Translations under genes and position numbers: made by a program
The notes under the pieces: generated by a model
Seen by the model: only the letters and a program-made list of their open reading frames with translations
Database searches by the model: none
Told to the model about the DNA's origin: nothing
NCBI GenBank assembly: GCA_002682825.1
Contig: NOKP01000075.1
Coordinates: 1 to 34,420, forward strand
Source of the DNA: Neonectria sp. B-13
Taxonomy: Eukaryota > Ascomycota > Sordariomycetes > Hypocreales > Nectriaceae
Length of the DNA: 34,420 nucleotides
Direction: 5' to 3'
Part shown: in pieces, positions 20,184-30,526 of the stretch
Layout of the letters: every line of letters starts with the position of its first letter
How positions within the stretch are numbered: the stretch's first letter is position 1

Positions 20184-20458
20184 GGCGGGTAATGCGTGAT
20201 TGAAATGATTGACGAATTTTCAGACCGATTTACAACTTCACAACTGTGATGAACAAGTCTGCTAGCTAGAAAACCAGATCTGCGGCTCCAATGGTAATGT
20301 ACTTTTGGATGGACGCGTATCAGTTAACAGAGCCTGTCTGGACATGTGAGCCTGTATCAGCATGGACAATCAAGCTTATCTCGGACATGTTGTGGTGGCT
20401 TGCCTCACTCGCCTTCTATTGCCGATACCCGAAACAATCCAAGTCGAGAGACACGCAT

Positions 20459-20557
20459 TGCGGAACAATTACTTGATTTGCAAGAAGAATGACGACGTCG
20501 CAAGGAAGACGTTGCGGCAGAATTACTTGATTGGCCGGAGAGGGGTTGCGGCAGAGT
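20459..20557 (-). promoter_or_regulatory. Direct-repeat operator cluster upstream of the permease
   Basis: On the minus strand, reading toward the gene, three 11-mers occur: ACTCTGCCGCA (20557-20547), ATTCTGCCGCA (20523-20513) and ATTGTTCCGCA (20469-20459). Two are part of a longer direct repeat, AATCAAGTAATT[CG]T[GT]CCGCAA. They lie about 280-370 bp before the start codon. The shared CCGCA core with the aminotransferase and amidohydrolase promoters suggests one regulator (inference). Confidence 0.45.
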
Positions 20558-20569
20558 TACCGCATTCAT

Positions 20570-21511
20570 CCTAGCCAGGTGGAAATGCAAAATGCTCATT
20601 CAAAGCCTTATCGGGACCCACCAGCTAAAGTAGATCATTGCTTAGCGTAGTCCTCACCTCGATAGCAGCTCAATAGGTAATAGCCCAGCCTATCAATACG
20701 CTTGCCCCCTGGCTACGCGCACATGACATGACAAATTTAGTGACAATCAGCTGCCGTCGGCAACAAGTGACACCCACAACAAGTGACACCCATGTCCGAG
20801 AATCCCACGATATGACTACGCTCCACATATCTCAAAATGAAGCGTAAGGTAGCTTTTTGCGGGGTACTGGAAGGTGGACGTGGCCCACCTCGCGTCTTGC
20901 ATCCTCCTCTAACAAAGGTCTACAGCTAATCCACACTCATGGCGAGGGTGACATTTCCCAGGCCACATGCAAAGCTAGAGGTGGCTGACCTATCAATTCA
21001 TGAACGCATGACTAGGCGCCGAGGGCCACGGTCGTGCCAATGGAACAAAAATGGGTCCTCCTGGGGTAACACGCCTCTAGCCCACCCATCTCAAGCAAGA
21101 ATGAGACAGAATAGGGGTTACAAATGCAAAACTTGGAATCCCGCCTCTCAATGCCGAAGTTCGCTCTCGAATGTCAAGACACCGGGGTAATCCTATGGAA
21201 CAACAAGTGTTTGGCCTTACTACCAACTTGAGCCGACACGATGAACCCGTCATTTCTTACCGAACCCTACCGGAGATGATGCTACCCCGCCCAATGGACT
21301 GTGTTGCGGGGTGCAAAATGCGGGGAACCCAGAATCCTGTGCGACGGTCTTAGTGTTGAGAGAGCATACCCTAGAGTGAAATACCAATATTTGATTACTA
21401 AAAGTATAACGTGCATGATAAGCGAGCGATGACAAGCAAGCGATACACTTTTCTCAACCTTTAAGATAAGAACCAAGATAAAAACACAACAAAGCATCTA
21501 ATCAATTGAAA
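20570..21511. other. Region without recognisable genes
   Basis: About 940 bases. Open frames at 20939-21190, 21171-21353 and 21250-21497 overlap on both strands and have no motif content. The final bases before 21512 are the 3' flank of the zinc-knuckle repeat copy. Confidence 0.45.
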
Positions 21512-21660
21512 CTAATTCCTATACTCTTCCCCAGACATCTCAATAACAACCTGACATGTTCTTGCGTTATGACCAGTCTTTCCACAAGTTCCACAATGCC
21601 TATCCTTCGGTCGCGCTGACCTTCCTTGACCACTACTCCTTGACGATTCAGCCTCTATCT
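21512..21660 (-). mobile_element. Second copy of the zinc-knuckle transposase tail
   Basis: The minus strand reads to TAG at 21514-21512 and contains 'HCGTCGKTGHNARTCQVV', almost identical to the tail at 1-177, including the basic Ser/Arg/Gly/Pro linker before it. The match continues past the stop for about 40 bases. Upstream the frame is lost at about 21660, so only about 50 residues remain. It is a truncated repeat copy. Confidence 0.65.
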
Positions 21661-21670
21661 GTGTATTTTG

Positions 21671-22123
21671 TTAAGGTTGGCTGGGGTTAGGATTGTGGCC
21701 TTTTAATATTAACAAGCCATTGGGTAGCAAATTTGTTATTGAGGATCCTGGGCAATCAATTGTGGTTGAATTAGGCAATACTAATTGCCAGAAACAGATC
21801 AAACAGCCAATAGGGTCGCATTTACAACCCCAAGCCGTTCTAGCGACTTGCAGCAACTGGTGCAGTTACAATTCAAGATTAGCTATAACAGCCCAACCAC
21901 AAGGCGGCTATTCCGGACTGCAGGCACGGGATTAGATACGCTCAATTGGGAAAATGCACAGCTAAAGGCAGAAAACGAGGCTCTAAAGCAACAATTGAAC
22001 CAATCAAAGAAGAGGAAAAGAGCTGCAGTTCAAAGAGACCCAAATGAACTATTTACATCAATTGCAAATATCGGAGCTACAAGGCAACGAGTTGAACCAA
22101 TTGAATCTTCCGAGTCAGAATAG
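21671..22123 (+). mobile_element. C-terminal relic of a pogo-type transposase
   Basis: The last part of the frame, ending TAG at 22121-22123, has a leucine/asparagine-rich coiled coil ('WENAQLKAENEALKQQL'), then 'KKRKRAAVQRDPNELFTSI' and an acidic end 'ESSESE'. This order (short helix after the DDE domain, coiled coil, KKRKR, acidic tail) is usual in fungal Fot1/pogo transposases, including the one at 6379-8112. The catalytic domain is absent. It is oriented opposite to the neighbouring zinc-knuckle fragment, only 10 bp away, so two elements were truncated against each other. Confidence 0.55.
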
Positions 22124-22149
22124 ATAACTTCCCTATTATTTCTATTAGG

Positions 22150-23055
22150 TCTGTCCGGAGATCATTTCAGTCTGCTGAAGAGCATGGCTACTGCGCTACT
22201 ATTGTTCAATTTTGACAGTCATGGGCCATCAAGCATGGTCAACCTAGCACGAGCCGCTGCAGTCTGCATGCTTCACCCACAAAACCGAAGGCATGCTGAT
22301 GAAACCTGCTTTGATATCGTCTTGCAATTACTACTATGGTCTGACATATGCACGCAATGCTCACTTTGCAACTCTGTGTAGCCGCCCGATTATGATCTGC
22401 ATTGTACTATTGAGTTTTATGACTGAAAACTTGAGATGGATCTCTCTAAGCAGTTTAATACTTGGGTCATTCATCCCCTTTATTCCTTCTCGCCTATGTG
22501 GATCAATCTGGTCTTCAAACTTGGAAGGCTAGTGTGAAAACGATAAGGCTGCAAAAGTGCAAATTCTCAGTATGCTATGGAGGCTTAAGCGAGCAGGTGA
22601 ATGACTTGGAAAAAGGGTTGCTAACTGCTTGAGACATAGGTCTAATGTTATGGGTGAGCGGATAAAGAGAGAATCTGGACCTTCCGCCTCTCAATAAAGC
22701 TATGCACTTAGCTATTATTCTGCTTTTCTACACTAGGCTGAAGGATTTAGCTTGGACGACGGCCCTTCGTCTATTGATATGTCAGGAATGTTTGCGAACA
22801 GCCAGCTGCGATCAGTTGCCATTCCTGCATATTAAATAACGTGATTTTTCCACTCTATGTTGCTGGTTGTGAAGCTGTCGACACGGAAGCATGAACACAA
22901 ATTGAGTAGCGTATTGGTTGCTTGCATTTAACTGGGTATTGGTTCAACGAGCAGACGAAACTGACGTCGAGTTTGCGCTATGTCTGGGAGACAAGAGATA
23001 ATATGCTAGACACGCCTTGGATAGAGTGGAGTCAACAAGTTATGGGGAAACCTGA
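22150..23055 (+). pseudogene. Decayed paralogue of the Zn2Cys6 regulator at 28581-30526
   Basis: Segments in shifting frames match the C-terminal half of the regulator downstream. Examples are 'SSMVNLARAAAVCMLHP' (functional copy: TSMLNLARSAAAHIMDP), 'FNTWVIHPLYSFS', 'MHLAIILLFYTRLKDLAWT', 'FPLYVAGCEAVDTEA' and 'LTGYWFNEQTKLTSSLRYVW'. Several stops and indels break it. The zinc cluster and N-terminal half are missing; the homology begins only about 25 bp after the pogo relic. It is therefore a 5'-truncated, heavily decayed copy from a duplication of the regulator. Confidence 0.8.
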
Positions 23056-24708
23056 CTTGCGAGCAATGTGTCTTCTTCTTACTTGTGTATAGTGTCCCCT
23101 AGTGATTTTGACTGCGTCCCTGTGCAGTTCGTCTCTTGTCTCAACGAGATGGTATGCCAGATCCAAGCCATATCCCACCCAGGATAAACGCCGTGCCATA
23201 GGCATACCCAAGTTTCAGTGCTTGTCATCGAGCCTGAGTTTGTAAGCCGCAGGCTGAGCACCGGGCAGCACTTGGCACTCCAGAGCGCGCTCCCCAGGTA
23301 AGAAAGGAAAACGTGCGCTTGCTTCTACAGCTCGCTGATGACCTGGCCTAGTCCCGCGCACCGCTTGATCCTTCCGCGATCAGGCGGGATCGAACATTGT
23401 TACTTCCGGTCGCGGTTTTCTGTTCTTAGCCTCCCTTCCTCCCACGGCACTGATATTCTTCAGTGCCTAAGGTGCCCGTGACGTGCTGTTCGATTTGTAG
23501 TAGAAGCCCTTAAAGTCTCTCACGATTAATAGGTGTCTTATGGACGATGGCCGACCACATGCTCTCGCCCTCACTGCGGAGTGCTCAGCAGCTTGCTATT
23601 GGACGAGATGATGAGGCAAGGATGTTACAATTGATGGTCAAACAGGGAAGGGGGCCGGGGGTAACTGGATGCTAGTTAAGAAACTGGGGCTTCTCTCTTG
23701 CAGCCGGTCTCACATGCCGTGATCTGAGATTCATCTCGCGCTACGGTGTGCAGGTATCACGTAATAAGTCCGACTTCTCCACAATGGTACTCCATAACCC
23801 GGACTGCATTACCCCAGATTCTAGTACTCCACCTCTTTGCGTGAGACGGAACGCGGATGCGGCAACGAGAACGGCATTTATTAATACTAGCGGGATACTT
23901 TGGTTCCTCAATCCTGTTATACTTCCGTTCCGTAGCCACACACCTCGGGGAATGGCTTCCCAACCGACCTTGGCTTACGATCAAGTTCACAGGGTAATAG
24001 TCCATCCAAGACAAACATATCAGCCAGCGTAGCTTAATCCATACTTTTTAAAAACTTCACCGCCCCGCACCGAGCTGCTGCTCGTCATGGAGTCTGTTTT
24101 CTTCGGCTATCTTGAATTCATTCCACCAGGAACTCTACTAGCTGCTTTGCTGAATGCTTCGTGGCTTCTGCATACTAAGGACCGTCAACGTAGACGACTT
24201 ACACCTCACACTTAGCAGGTTCGGCCCTTCTGAAGCCGCAAACCCATACCAGCTCGCAGCAGGATCTAGTGGTGTCCAATTAGGTATTGACAATAGAACC
24301 AGGGAGGCAGTTCCACGGGTTAAAGGAGATCTGCAAGAAGGTCCCGAAGAGGAGGAGGGAGAGGCGGACGCGGATGATTCTCCAGAAGTAGACAACGGCC
24401 TGAGACCCAGCTAACTTCTTTGGGTCGTTTGGTGGACCTTGGCATTGGGCGTGCGCATCGCAGCATTTTGCAAAATTTGTCATTGGTGGGGCAGTGATTT
24501 TGAATCATCCTCCAGCTGCCGATTAGACTTGCCGACAAGACGTGGTGATTTGACTTGTTTAGCCTCCCACCTGGGGCATAAATAGGTCACTGGCCGATGC
24601 TGTGACTGCCGACCACACATCGCTGAACTGCATCTCACTGCATCTCACACGTTGCTGCGCAAGCGTGAATAAGGTATGATATTCCCATTACCAGGACTTG
24701 AAAACAAA
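23056..24708. other. Long intergenic region upstream of aldehyde dehydrogenase
   Basis: About 1.65 kb. Overlapping frames at 23741-24032 and 24138-24414 on both strands are not recognisable. A short inverted repeat (GATCC...GGGATC) lies near 23369-23392. The last ~300 bases must include the aldehyde dehydrogenase promoter. A small ORF at 24087-24215 is listed separately. Confidence 0.4.
24087..24215 (+). other. Small ORF (42 aa), unrecognised
   Basis: An ATG-initiated frame encodes a hydrophobic N-terminal part ('FFGYLEFIPPGTLLAALLNA') followed by a very basic end ('KDRQRRRL') and TAG. This resembles a membrane anchor plus cytoplasmic stop-transfer signal, but could be chance or the first exon of a lost gene. 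Confidence 0.15.
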
Positions 24709-26695
24709 ATGACGACGACCGAGCACAACAAAGGGCCCGAGGCCGCTTCCATTAGCTTCGCGAAATTCTACAATGTCATTGGGGGCAAGCTTGTCTGTTC
24801 CGAGGCAAAAAACCGGACCATTGATCCATCCAACTTGGAGAAAAACCCCGAGGTACCACTCGCAACTAAACAGGACGTTGAGAATGCAGTTCAGGCTGCA
24901 AAGATTGCAGCTAGGAGCTGGTCTCAAGTCCCTTTAGATCAACGACAGCAAGCAGTAGTGGCGTTTGCCCAGGCTCTGAAGGACAACAAAGACGAGTTTG
25001 CGGACATGCTCACCCGGGAGCAAGGGAAACCGGTATGTCCTTCATCATGATACACGGGGTGTTCATCATGGGGTCCTGCTCTTGTCAAACGAAGTATACT
25101 GATATCTTTGGGCGTAGTTGAAATTTGCAAAGATGGAGATCGACCTGGGTGTCCATTGGTTGACAGAGATAGCCTCCTTGGAGTTCAAAGATGACATAAT
25201 AACGGACTCTCCCGATGGCAAGATAGTCGTAAGATATACACCACTGGGTAAGCTTTCCCCTTGCTTTGTAATTCTAGCATGCTAACGTTAGCGAAACAGG
25301 TGTTGCCTGCGGCATTGTTCCTTGGAACTGTTAGTATCCAACAGTATCAGAATCATCGCACTTCAAAATACTGACCTGGATTTCCAGTTCCTATCCTACT
25401 TGGTGATTATCACAATTTTACGAAGTGATCAGAAGGCGTACTAATCCTGGTACCAGCCTGTGGGAAAATAGGTCCAGCCCTCGTAACCGGCAATTCGTTT
25501 ATTATGAAACCATCGTAAGTCGGCAACGGATCAAGCAAAACCTCTATGTCAACTCACCTCCATAGTCCTTTCACGCCTTATTGCGGTCTGAAACTATGCG
25601 AATTGGGCCAGAGATTCTTCCCGCCTGGAGTGTTCCAGTGCCTAAACGGTGATGACAATCTGGGGCCTTGGCTCACGGAACACCCCGGGATTGACAAGGT
25701 CAGCTTTACTGGCTCTACAGCAACTGGAAAGAGGGTCATGGAAAGTTGCAGTAAAACTCTCAAGCGGGTTACTCTGGAGCTGTGAGTTGATGTGTTGCAC
25801 CGTCACTCCCTCGGGATTGCAGGCTCACGCATCGAACTAGCGGTGGCAAAGATGCGGCGGTCATATTTAAAGATGTCGATGTGGAAGACACAGCTCTCAA
25901 GGTGGGATCCATGGTTTTATCATGCTTAAACTTGACTCACCATTGACAGATCGCGAAATTGGCCTGGGCAAATTCTGGCCAGGTTTGTCAAGATCGCTCC
26001 TCTCCAAGACCCCCTCGCTCACGCATAGGCAGGTCTGCGTCTGTATCAAACGGATCTATGTTCACGCTGCCATTTACCCAAAATTCATGGAAGCTTTCGT
26101 CAGAGCAACAGAGTCCCTCGTCATCGGCAACGGCTTCAGAGACGAAGTGTCCCTTGGCCCAGTTCAAAACAAAATGCAGTATGATCGTGTACTGGGCTTT
26201 CTCGCTGATATTGAGAAGCAAAAGTTCAAAGTGGCGACGGGCGGGCAGCCCTTTCAGGCGAAGTCCCCGTCTGAAACCGGGTTTTTCATCCTGCCGACCG
26301 TCGTTGATAATCCTCCGGAAGATTCGCGCATTGTTGTGGAAGAACCCTTTGGTATGCAATCTCTGTCAACTGAAGCCCCTTTTCATAACAGCCGCTAAGA
26401 TAATAATACAGGCCCTGTTGTGCCAATTCTCAAGTGGTCGGACGAGAATGAAGTGGTCCGATGTGTCAATGCTACGAAGTTTGGCCTTGGTGCTTCCGTG
26501 TGGTCTAATGATCTGCGCCGGGCTGGAGAGTTTGCAAGGAGGATCGAAGCTGGCAGTGTCTGGGTGAACAATCACTTCGCACCAGACCCCCGGGTCCCTT
26601 TTGGAGGGTTTAAAGAAAGCGGGTTGGGGGTCGAATGGGGCCTACAAGGCTTGCGAGGTTATTGCAATAGTCAGTCCCTATTTCTGAAGGGATAA
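24709..26695 (+). CDS. Aldehyde dehydrogenase (ALDH superfamily)
   Basis: Ten exons: 24709-25032, 25118-25247, 25300-25329, 25388-25402, 25457-25514, 25566-25781, 25841-25901, 25950-25982, 26033-26351 and 26412-26695, encoding 489 residues, the usual length. All junctions keep frame with GT-AG introns of 48-85 nt. Exon 4 is only 15 nt and supplies most of 'FPILL'. Catalytic features are complete: Asn161 in 'IVPWNFPILL', 'FTGSTATGKRVM' in the NAD site, Glu257 in 'VTLELGGKDAAV' and Cys291 in 'WANSGQVCVCIKRIYVH'. 'EEPFGPVVPILKW' and 'PFGGFKESGLG' complete the C-terminus. The start at 24709 was preferred to the in-frame ATG at 24676 because the family N-terminus begins near there. It would oxidise an aldehyde with NAD(P)+; an aldehyde made by the aminotransferase is a plausible substrate (inference). 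Confidence 0.92.
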
Positions 26696-27143
26696 AACGA
26701 TGGCTAGTCTGTTCGTAGCTCGAGTATTGATGTTAAGGCCTGACTGAGTTCCAATAATTTCTTTCCTCTGGGTTCGATTGAGTTCGATTGACGTGCCAAT
26801 GCCATGAACAATCAACAATCAGCCCCTAAACTTGAGGCGACGACGGAGCAGCAGACTTCAGCAAGGTATTCTGTGGCGACTCTGCTCAGCAAGTCCTGGC
26901 ACTGTCGCGAACCTATCTAGGTTAAATTCAAGGCGGGGTCTATGGTACTAGGCATAAGGGACCACATTCTTGTGGGCTTACTGAGTTGGGCTGGGGGTTG
27001 TAAAAAAGCTCTGTCGATGGCTCACGACCCTGCCGCTCGCCATCTTTTGGTGCCAACCAACTTTCGAGCAAACCATTCTATGTTCATTGCCAAGTAAGAT
27101 GCTATCATTAGGCCTAAAGAGACTGGGTCACCAGAGTAAAAAA
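26696..27143. other. Intergenic, no gene
   Basis: About 450 bases. The end of the truncated pogo element probably extends into 27020-27143 (a further minus-strand frame there could be its frameshifted continuation), but I cannot prove it. Otherwise nothing is seen. Confidence 0.35.
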
Positions 27144-27604
27144 TCACGTGCCAAAAGTCTGGAAAAGCTGACCCACCACCCTCGCCAAAATGGAAATAAC
27201 CAACTTCCGGATCTGGGCATGCGTCAACCCCATAGCCAATTGGCCTTGTAGGACTAGCCAATTGCAAAGCTGCTCTTCCTGATAGGATGATAGTCTTTTC
27301 TGGTGTTCATGAGCAAGGTGATGTGGCTCTGAGCCCTTGAGCCGATACCGTAGTGTTGACTCAGGTATGCCATTGCGATTGGCTGCTTTTCTAACTGTAA
27401 TACCATTGGCAACATCTTGAAGGGCCAATTGTATATCATCTGGGGTATATTCAGGCATCTTGAATGGCCCAAATGCATTAAAATGCCCGAATAGGGATGT
27501 TGAAAGGAAGAAACGCGTGTGGCTAGGAGACGCGTTATGGAACGCGAGGTCATAGGCGGGGCGCGCGAAAGGTGGGTTGCGCGAAAGGTAGGGCGGCTGA
27601 CTTA
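27144..27604 (-). mobile_element. 5' end of a second pogo-type transposon (truncated)
   Basis: On the minus strand a candidate terminus, AGTCAGCCGCCCTACCTTTC, begins at about 27604 next to TA. It contains a repeated 'CCTTTCGCGC' unit. A transposase N-terminus starts at ATG 27458 ('MPEYTPDDIQLALQDVANGI'). It has a Psq HTH ('TVRKAANRNGIPESTLRYRL') and the first part of a CENP-B-type HTH ('WLVLQGQLAMGLTHAQIRKL'), then loses homology and stops at 27144 after 104 residues. No DDE domain or matching right end follows. It belongs to a different family from the element at 6073-8267, judging by its terminus. Confidence 0.7.
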
Positions 27605-28580
27605 CGCACAAAATCCAAAAGGTGTTTGTTCTCGGAATAGACATGCTTGAAGTCGCTGTTGAGGGCACTACCGACTATGAATATACGTATGGTAAGAGAA
27701 TTGTTCGAAACTGGATAGCAAGTATAGAGTTTGTAGAGGAGGATGGAGAACTTAAAATCAGACACTACAAAATGTACTCAATCGCTCTTCATTGAGTCCT
27801 CCCTCCCTCATCGTTCAGATCTAGTGAATAGACTCTACGTAGAAAATTGCATCATACGGGCCGGTGGGATCATGATCACACGTCGCCTCTTCTTGCGCCT
27901 GCGGCTTCGCTTAGCAAGTGTCGTTTCAAGTGTCTGGTATCACTCATTCTGTTGTGAATTCTGTTGAGGGGAAAACACTGTGACGTGATTCGTTCCTCTC
28001 TTCGGCGGTCTCGAATCGCGCTCAACTGCTTAATGAGCGGAAGAAATGTCCCTTGGGTCAATATCTAGCATTATGCGACGCTATTCAGAGCAGCAAAGTT
28101 CAACGAGTCGTCAGCAGGCAGCGCCGCCGCGCAGCCCAACAGGATTGCTGCTATCGTTGCTGCGCATGGCTGGTACACAACGTGCTGGCCTAATCCATGT
28201 ATTCCGGGGCACCCGAGAAATCTGCTCCTTCAACTTCCTGCGATCTAGCTTAATTTGGTTGCAAAACGCTGCTTTGGAGTCATGTGATTTGGTGTGGTGG
28301 GGTTGAATCGCCACTTTTGCCACCGCACTGTAGACTAATAAAGTCTTGGCGGAGAATGTTACCGTAAATAGCCAAGTCTTGATCTTGGTGTCTATGGGGA
28401 ACCGGGGCTCTAGTGTGGCTAGTAGTTGATGGAGATATTACTAATAAGATAGAGAACTGTTGATAATAATCCCGTTCCATGTTGTCACCCGCTGCCAAAG
28501 CTTGCCGTGACATTCCCAAGATCTCACCTCTCATCGCGTGCGCATTGCCACTCTCAAGTCTCTCACTCCCTACCTTTCAC
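27605..28580. other. Intergenic region upstream of the Zn2Cys6 regulator
   Basis: About 980 bases between the pogo remnant and the regulator. Overlapping frames on both strands (for example 27743-27967, 28046-28323) are low in motif content. I see no repeats, RNA genes or clear coding relics. Confidence 0.4.
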
Positions 28581-30526
28581 ATGTCGTCGTTAAATCATCC
28601 CCGTAGCCAGGGCGCATGCACCGAATGTGTTCGCCGAAAGCGGAAGGTAATTATGGGTTCACAGGATGACCCTTATCACCTCGACGGCTTCTGTGCACCG
28701 ACATGGCTAACTGAGCTACTTGCAGTGTGATCAAATGAAGCCGGTCTGCTCTCGATGCCGCAAGGGCAACCGTGTATGTAATCTCAGAACGTTTAAGCAC
28801 TGGAACTCTCGAGGTAAGCACTGTAAATGCAGGGGATTTTTGGTTCCAGAATAACCCCCAGCACACCTACGTTGCTCAAATTCAACCCGGACTGACAGAA
28901 TATTTAGATACAATATCGTTATCTGAGTTTGAATCCTCCCGAAGGTCGCTCCAAGTTCAGAATCACGACATAGAAGCTGTTAGGGACACAGCAGAACCAT
29001 CATTCCTCCGGCACCCTCGGTTACCACCGGCTCAGGGTTATCAGCCACACCAGCCTGATGAGTCCTCATTAGGGCTGCTAGTAACCCAACAACTACCAGT
29101 GGCTGATCTATTTACCGATGATTTCGACGAGAACACGCTTGATGGAGCTCAGGTATCACTGAATGAACTGGCCATTCGCGGATGTGAGATTCATGAGTGG
29201 GCTGATGATTCGACGGTGCAGCCCATACCTGCAATCAATAACTCCATCGATCTTTGCGAAGTTTCCGTTGAGCCAGCAATTATCCCTTCGCCAACCCCTT
29301 TACCACCGGATATCCTGGATTCACCTCTGCATACATATCTATGGTCCTACTTCATTGGCCGGACCACAAAACTCTTTCTCTGCTGGGATCCAGATGACTC
29401 TGGCACCAGCTCATCATCCAACAATCCTTACACTGAAGTTTTAGTGTCTATGGCGGTGAACTCAACTTCACTGAAGCTGGCCGCTTTAGGACTATCTGCC
29501 CATTTATGTGGGCTGGACTCGAATATCCCAAACCTTGATTTTGAGGCCTCAAAATTGGGACACCAAGCACTGGGATCTCTCTGTGTTTCGCACTTGAACT
29601 CACCAAAAGACGCTCAGAGTCTACTTGTGACTATTGCATGCGCAACATTGCTCTTTCTTTTCAACGATCATGAAACAACAAGCATGCTCAACCTCGCTCG
29701 AAGCGCAGCAGCGCATATCATGGATCCAAAGTTCCAGAATTCTGTGGATGGGTGTCATTTTAAGGTCGTGATGCAGCTCTTTCGGTGGTCTGAAATCTGT
29801 ACACAGTTCTCTTTTCGGGATCTTCTACAATCACCCGATGACAATTCATACCATCTCATCGAATTTCAGGACAGAGAACTTCAGACAACTATTTCAGGAC
29901 GTTTTGATACCTGGGTGATTCATCCCTTATACACTTTCTCGCATAGATGGATCAATCCGCTTTTGCGGTTGGGCAGACTTTCACGACTGTGGAGCCTCCC
30001 AACTCATTCAGATTGTCAATCTGGGTTCGACAGGTTAGTTAAGGAGGTGAGTATTTTAGAGGAAGATTTGATGACGGCCCGAGAGATGGATCTTGTCATG
30101 TGGGTGAACGGATCAAGTGAGTCCCTTGATCTCATATGCCTCAATGAGGCAATGCACTCAGCAATTATACTTCTCTTCTACACTCGATTTAGGGATCTAC
30201 CTTGGACAAATCCCTTAATTCGCCGGAACGTTAAGAACGTACACTACCAGTTGTCTCGAATCAGCCGGAATTCTTACGCGTTAAACAACGCTACGTTCCC
30301 ACTCTTTGTGGCCGGATGTGAAGCTGCTGACATGGAAGTGCGCAAAGAAATCGAGAATTGCCTTGAGCGTCAGCATCCTACTGGGTACTGGTTTAACCAA
30401 AAGGCCAAGTTGATCTCAGGGTTGCGTTATATTTGGGCAACTCGTGACAGTATGCCCAATGCTCCTTGGAAGCAATGGAGTCAGCTAGGTACAAGGACTA
30501 CATGCGGCTTAAATTTCTCGAGCTAA
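28581..30526 (+). CDS. Zn2Cys6 transcription factor with Fungal_trans_2-like domain
   Basis: Exons 28581-28646, 28726-28777 and 28833-30526 keep frame and give about 603 residues. The zinc cluster is split by the first intron: 'GACTECVRRKRK' then 'CDQMKPVCSRCRKGNRV'. The next codon is the problem. Unspliced, it is TGT, the sixth Cys, but that reading runs to a stop. The intron needed to reach the large ORF (28778-28832, GTAATC...GCAG) makes it TGG, Trp. A 19-bp gap at 28814-28832 would also restore frame but is too short for an intron. The long C-terminal part matches the Fungal_trans_2 type ('LHTYLWSYFIGRTTKLFLCW'). Near 30489 an overlapping frame reads 'YKDYMRLKFLELTKIQYL', so the present C-terminus may be frameshifted. 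It is the best candidate regulator of the cluster if functional. Confidence 0.75.

Noticed and set aside
23369..23400. Inverted repeat resembling a tRNA arm
   Set aside because: No T-arm consensus, acceptor stem or anticodon arm can be assembled around it. No tRNA or rRNA was recognised in the window.
24138..24414. Opposed frames upstream of aldehyde dehydrogenase, one Glu/Asp-rich and one Ser-rich
   Set aside because: Low-complexity composition from a purine-rich stretch explains both; no motif and no splice structure to extend them.
25959..26567. 202-residue plus frame in the aldehyde dehydrogenase
   Set aside because: It runs through two introns and out of frame with the conserved ALDH sequence, which is continuous in the spliced frame.
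4646..30526. Secondary-metabolite biosynthetic cluster
   Set aside because: No polyketide synthase, peptide synthetase, terpene synthase or prenyltransferase is seen. The gene set fits catabolism better.
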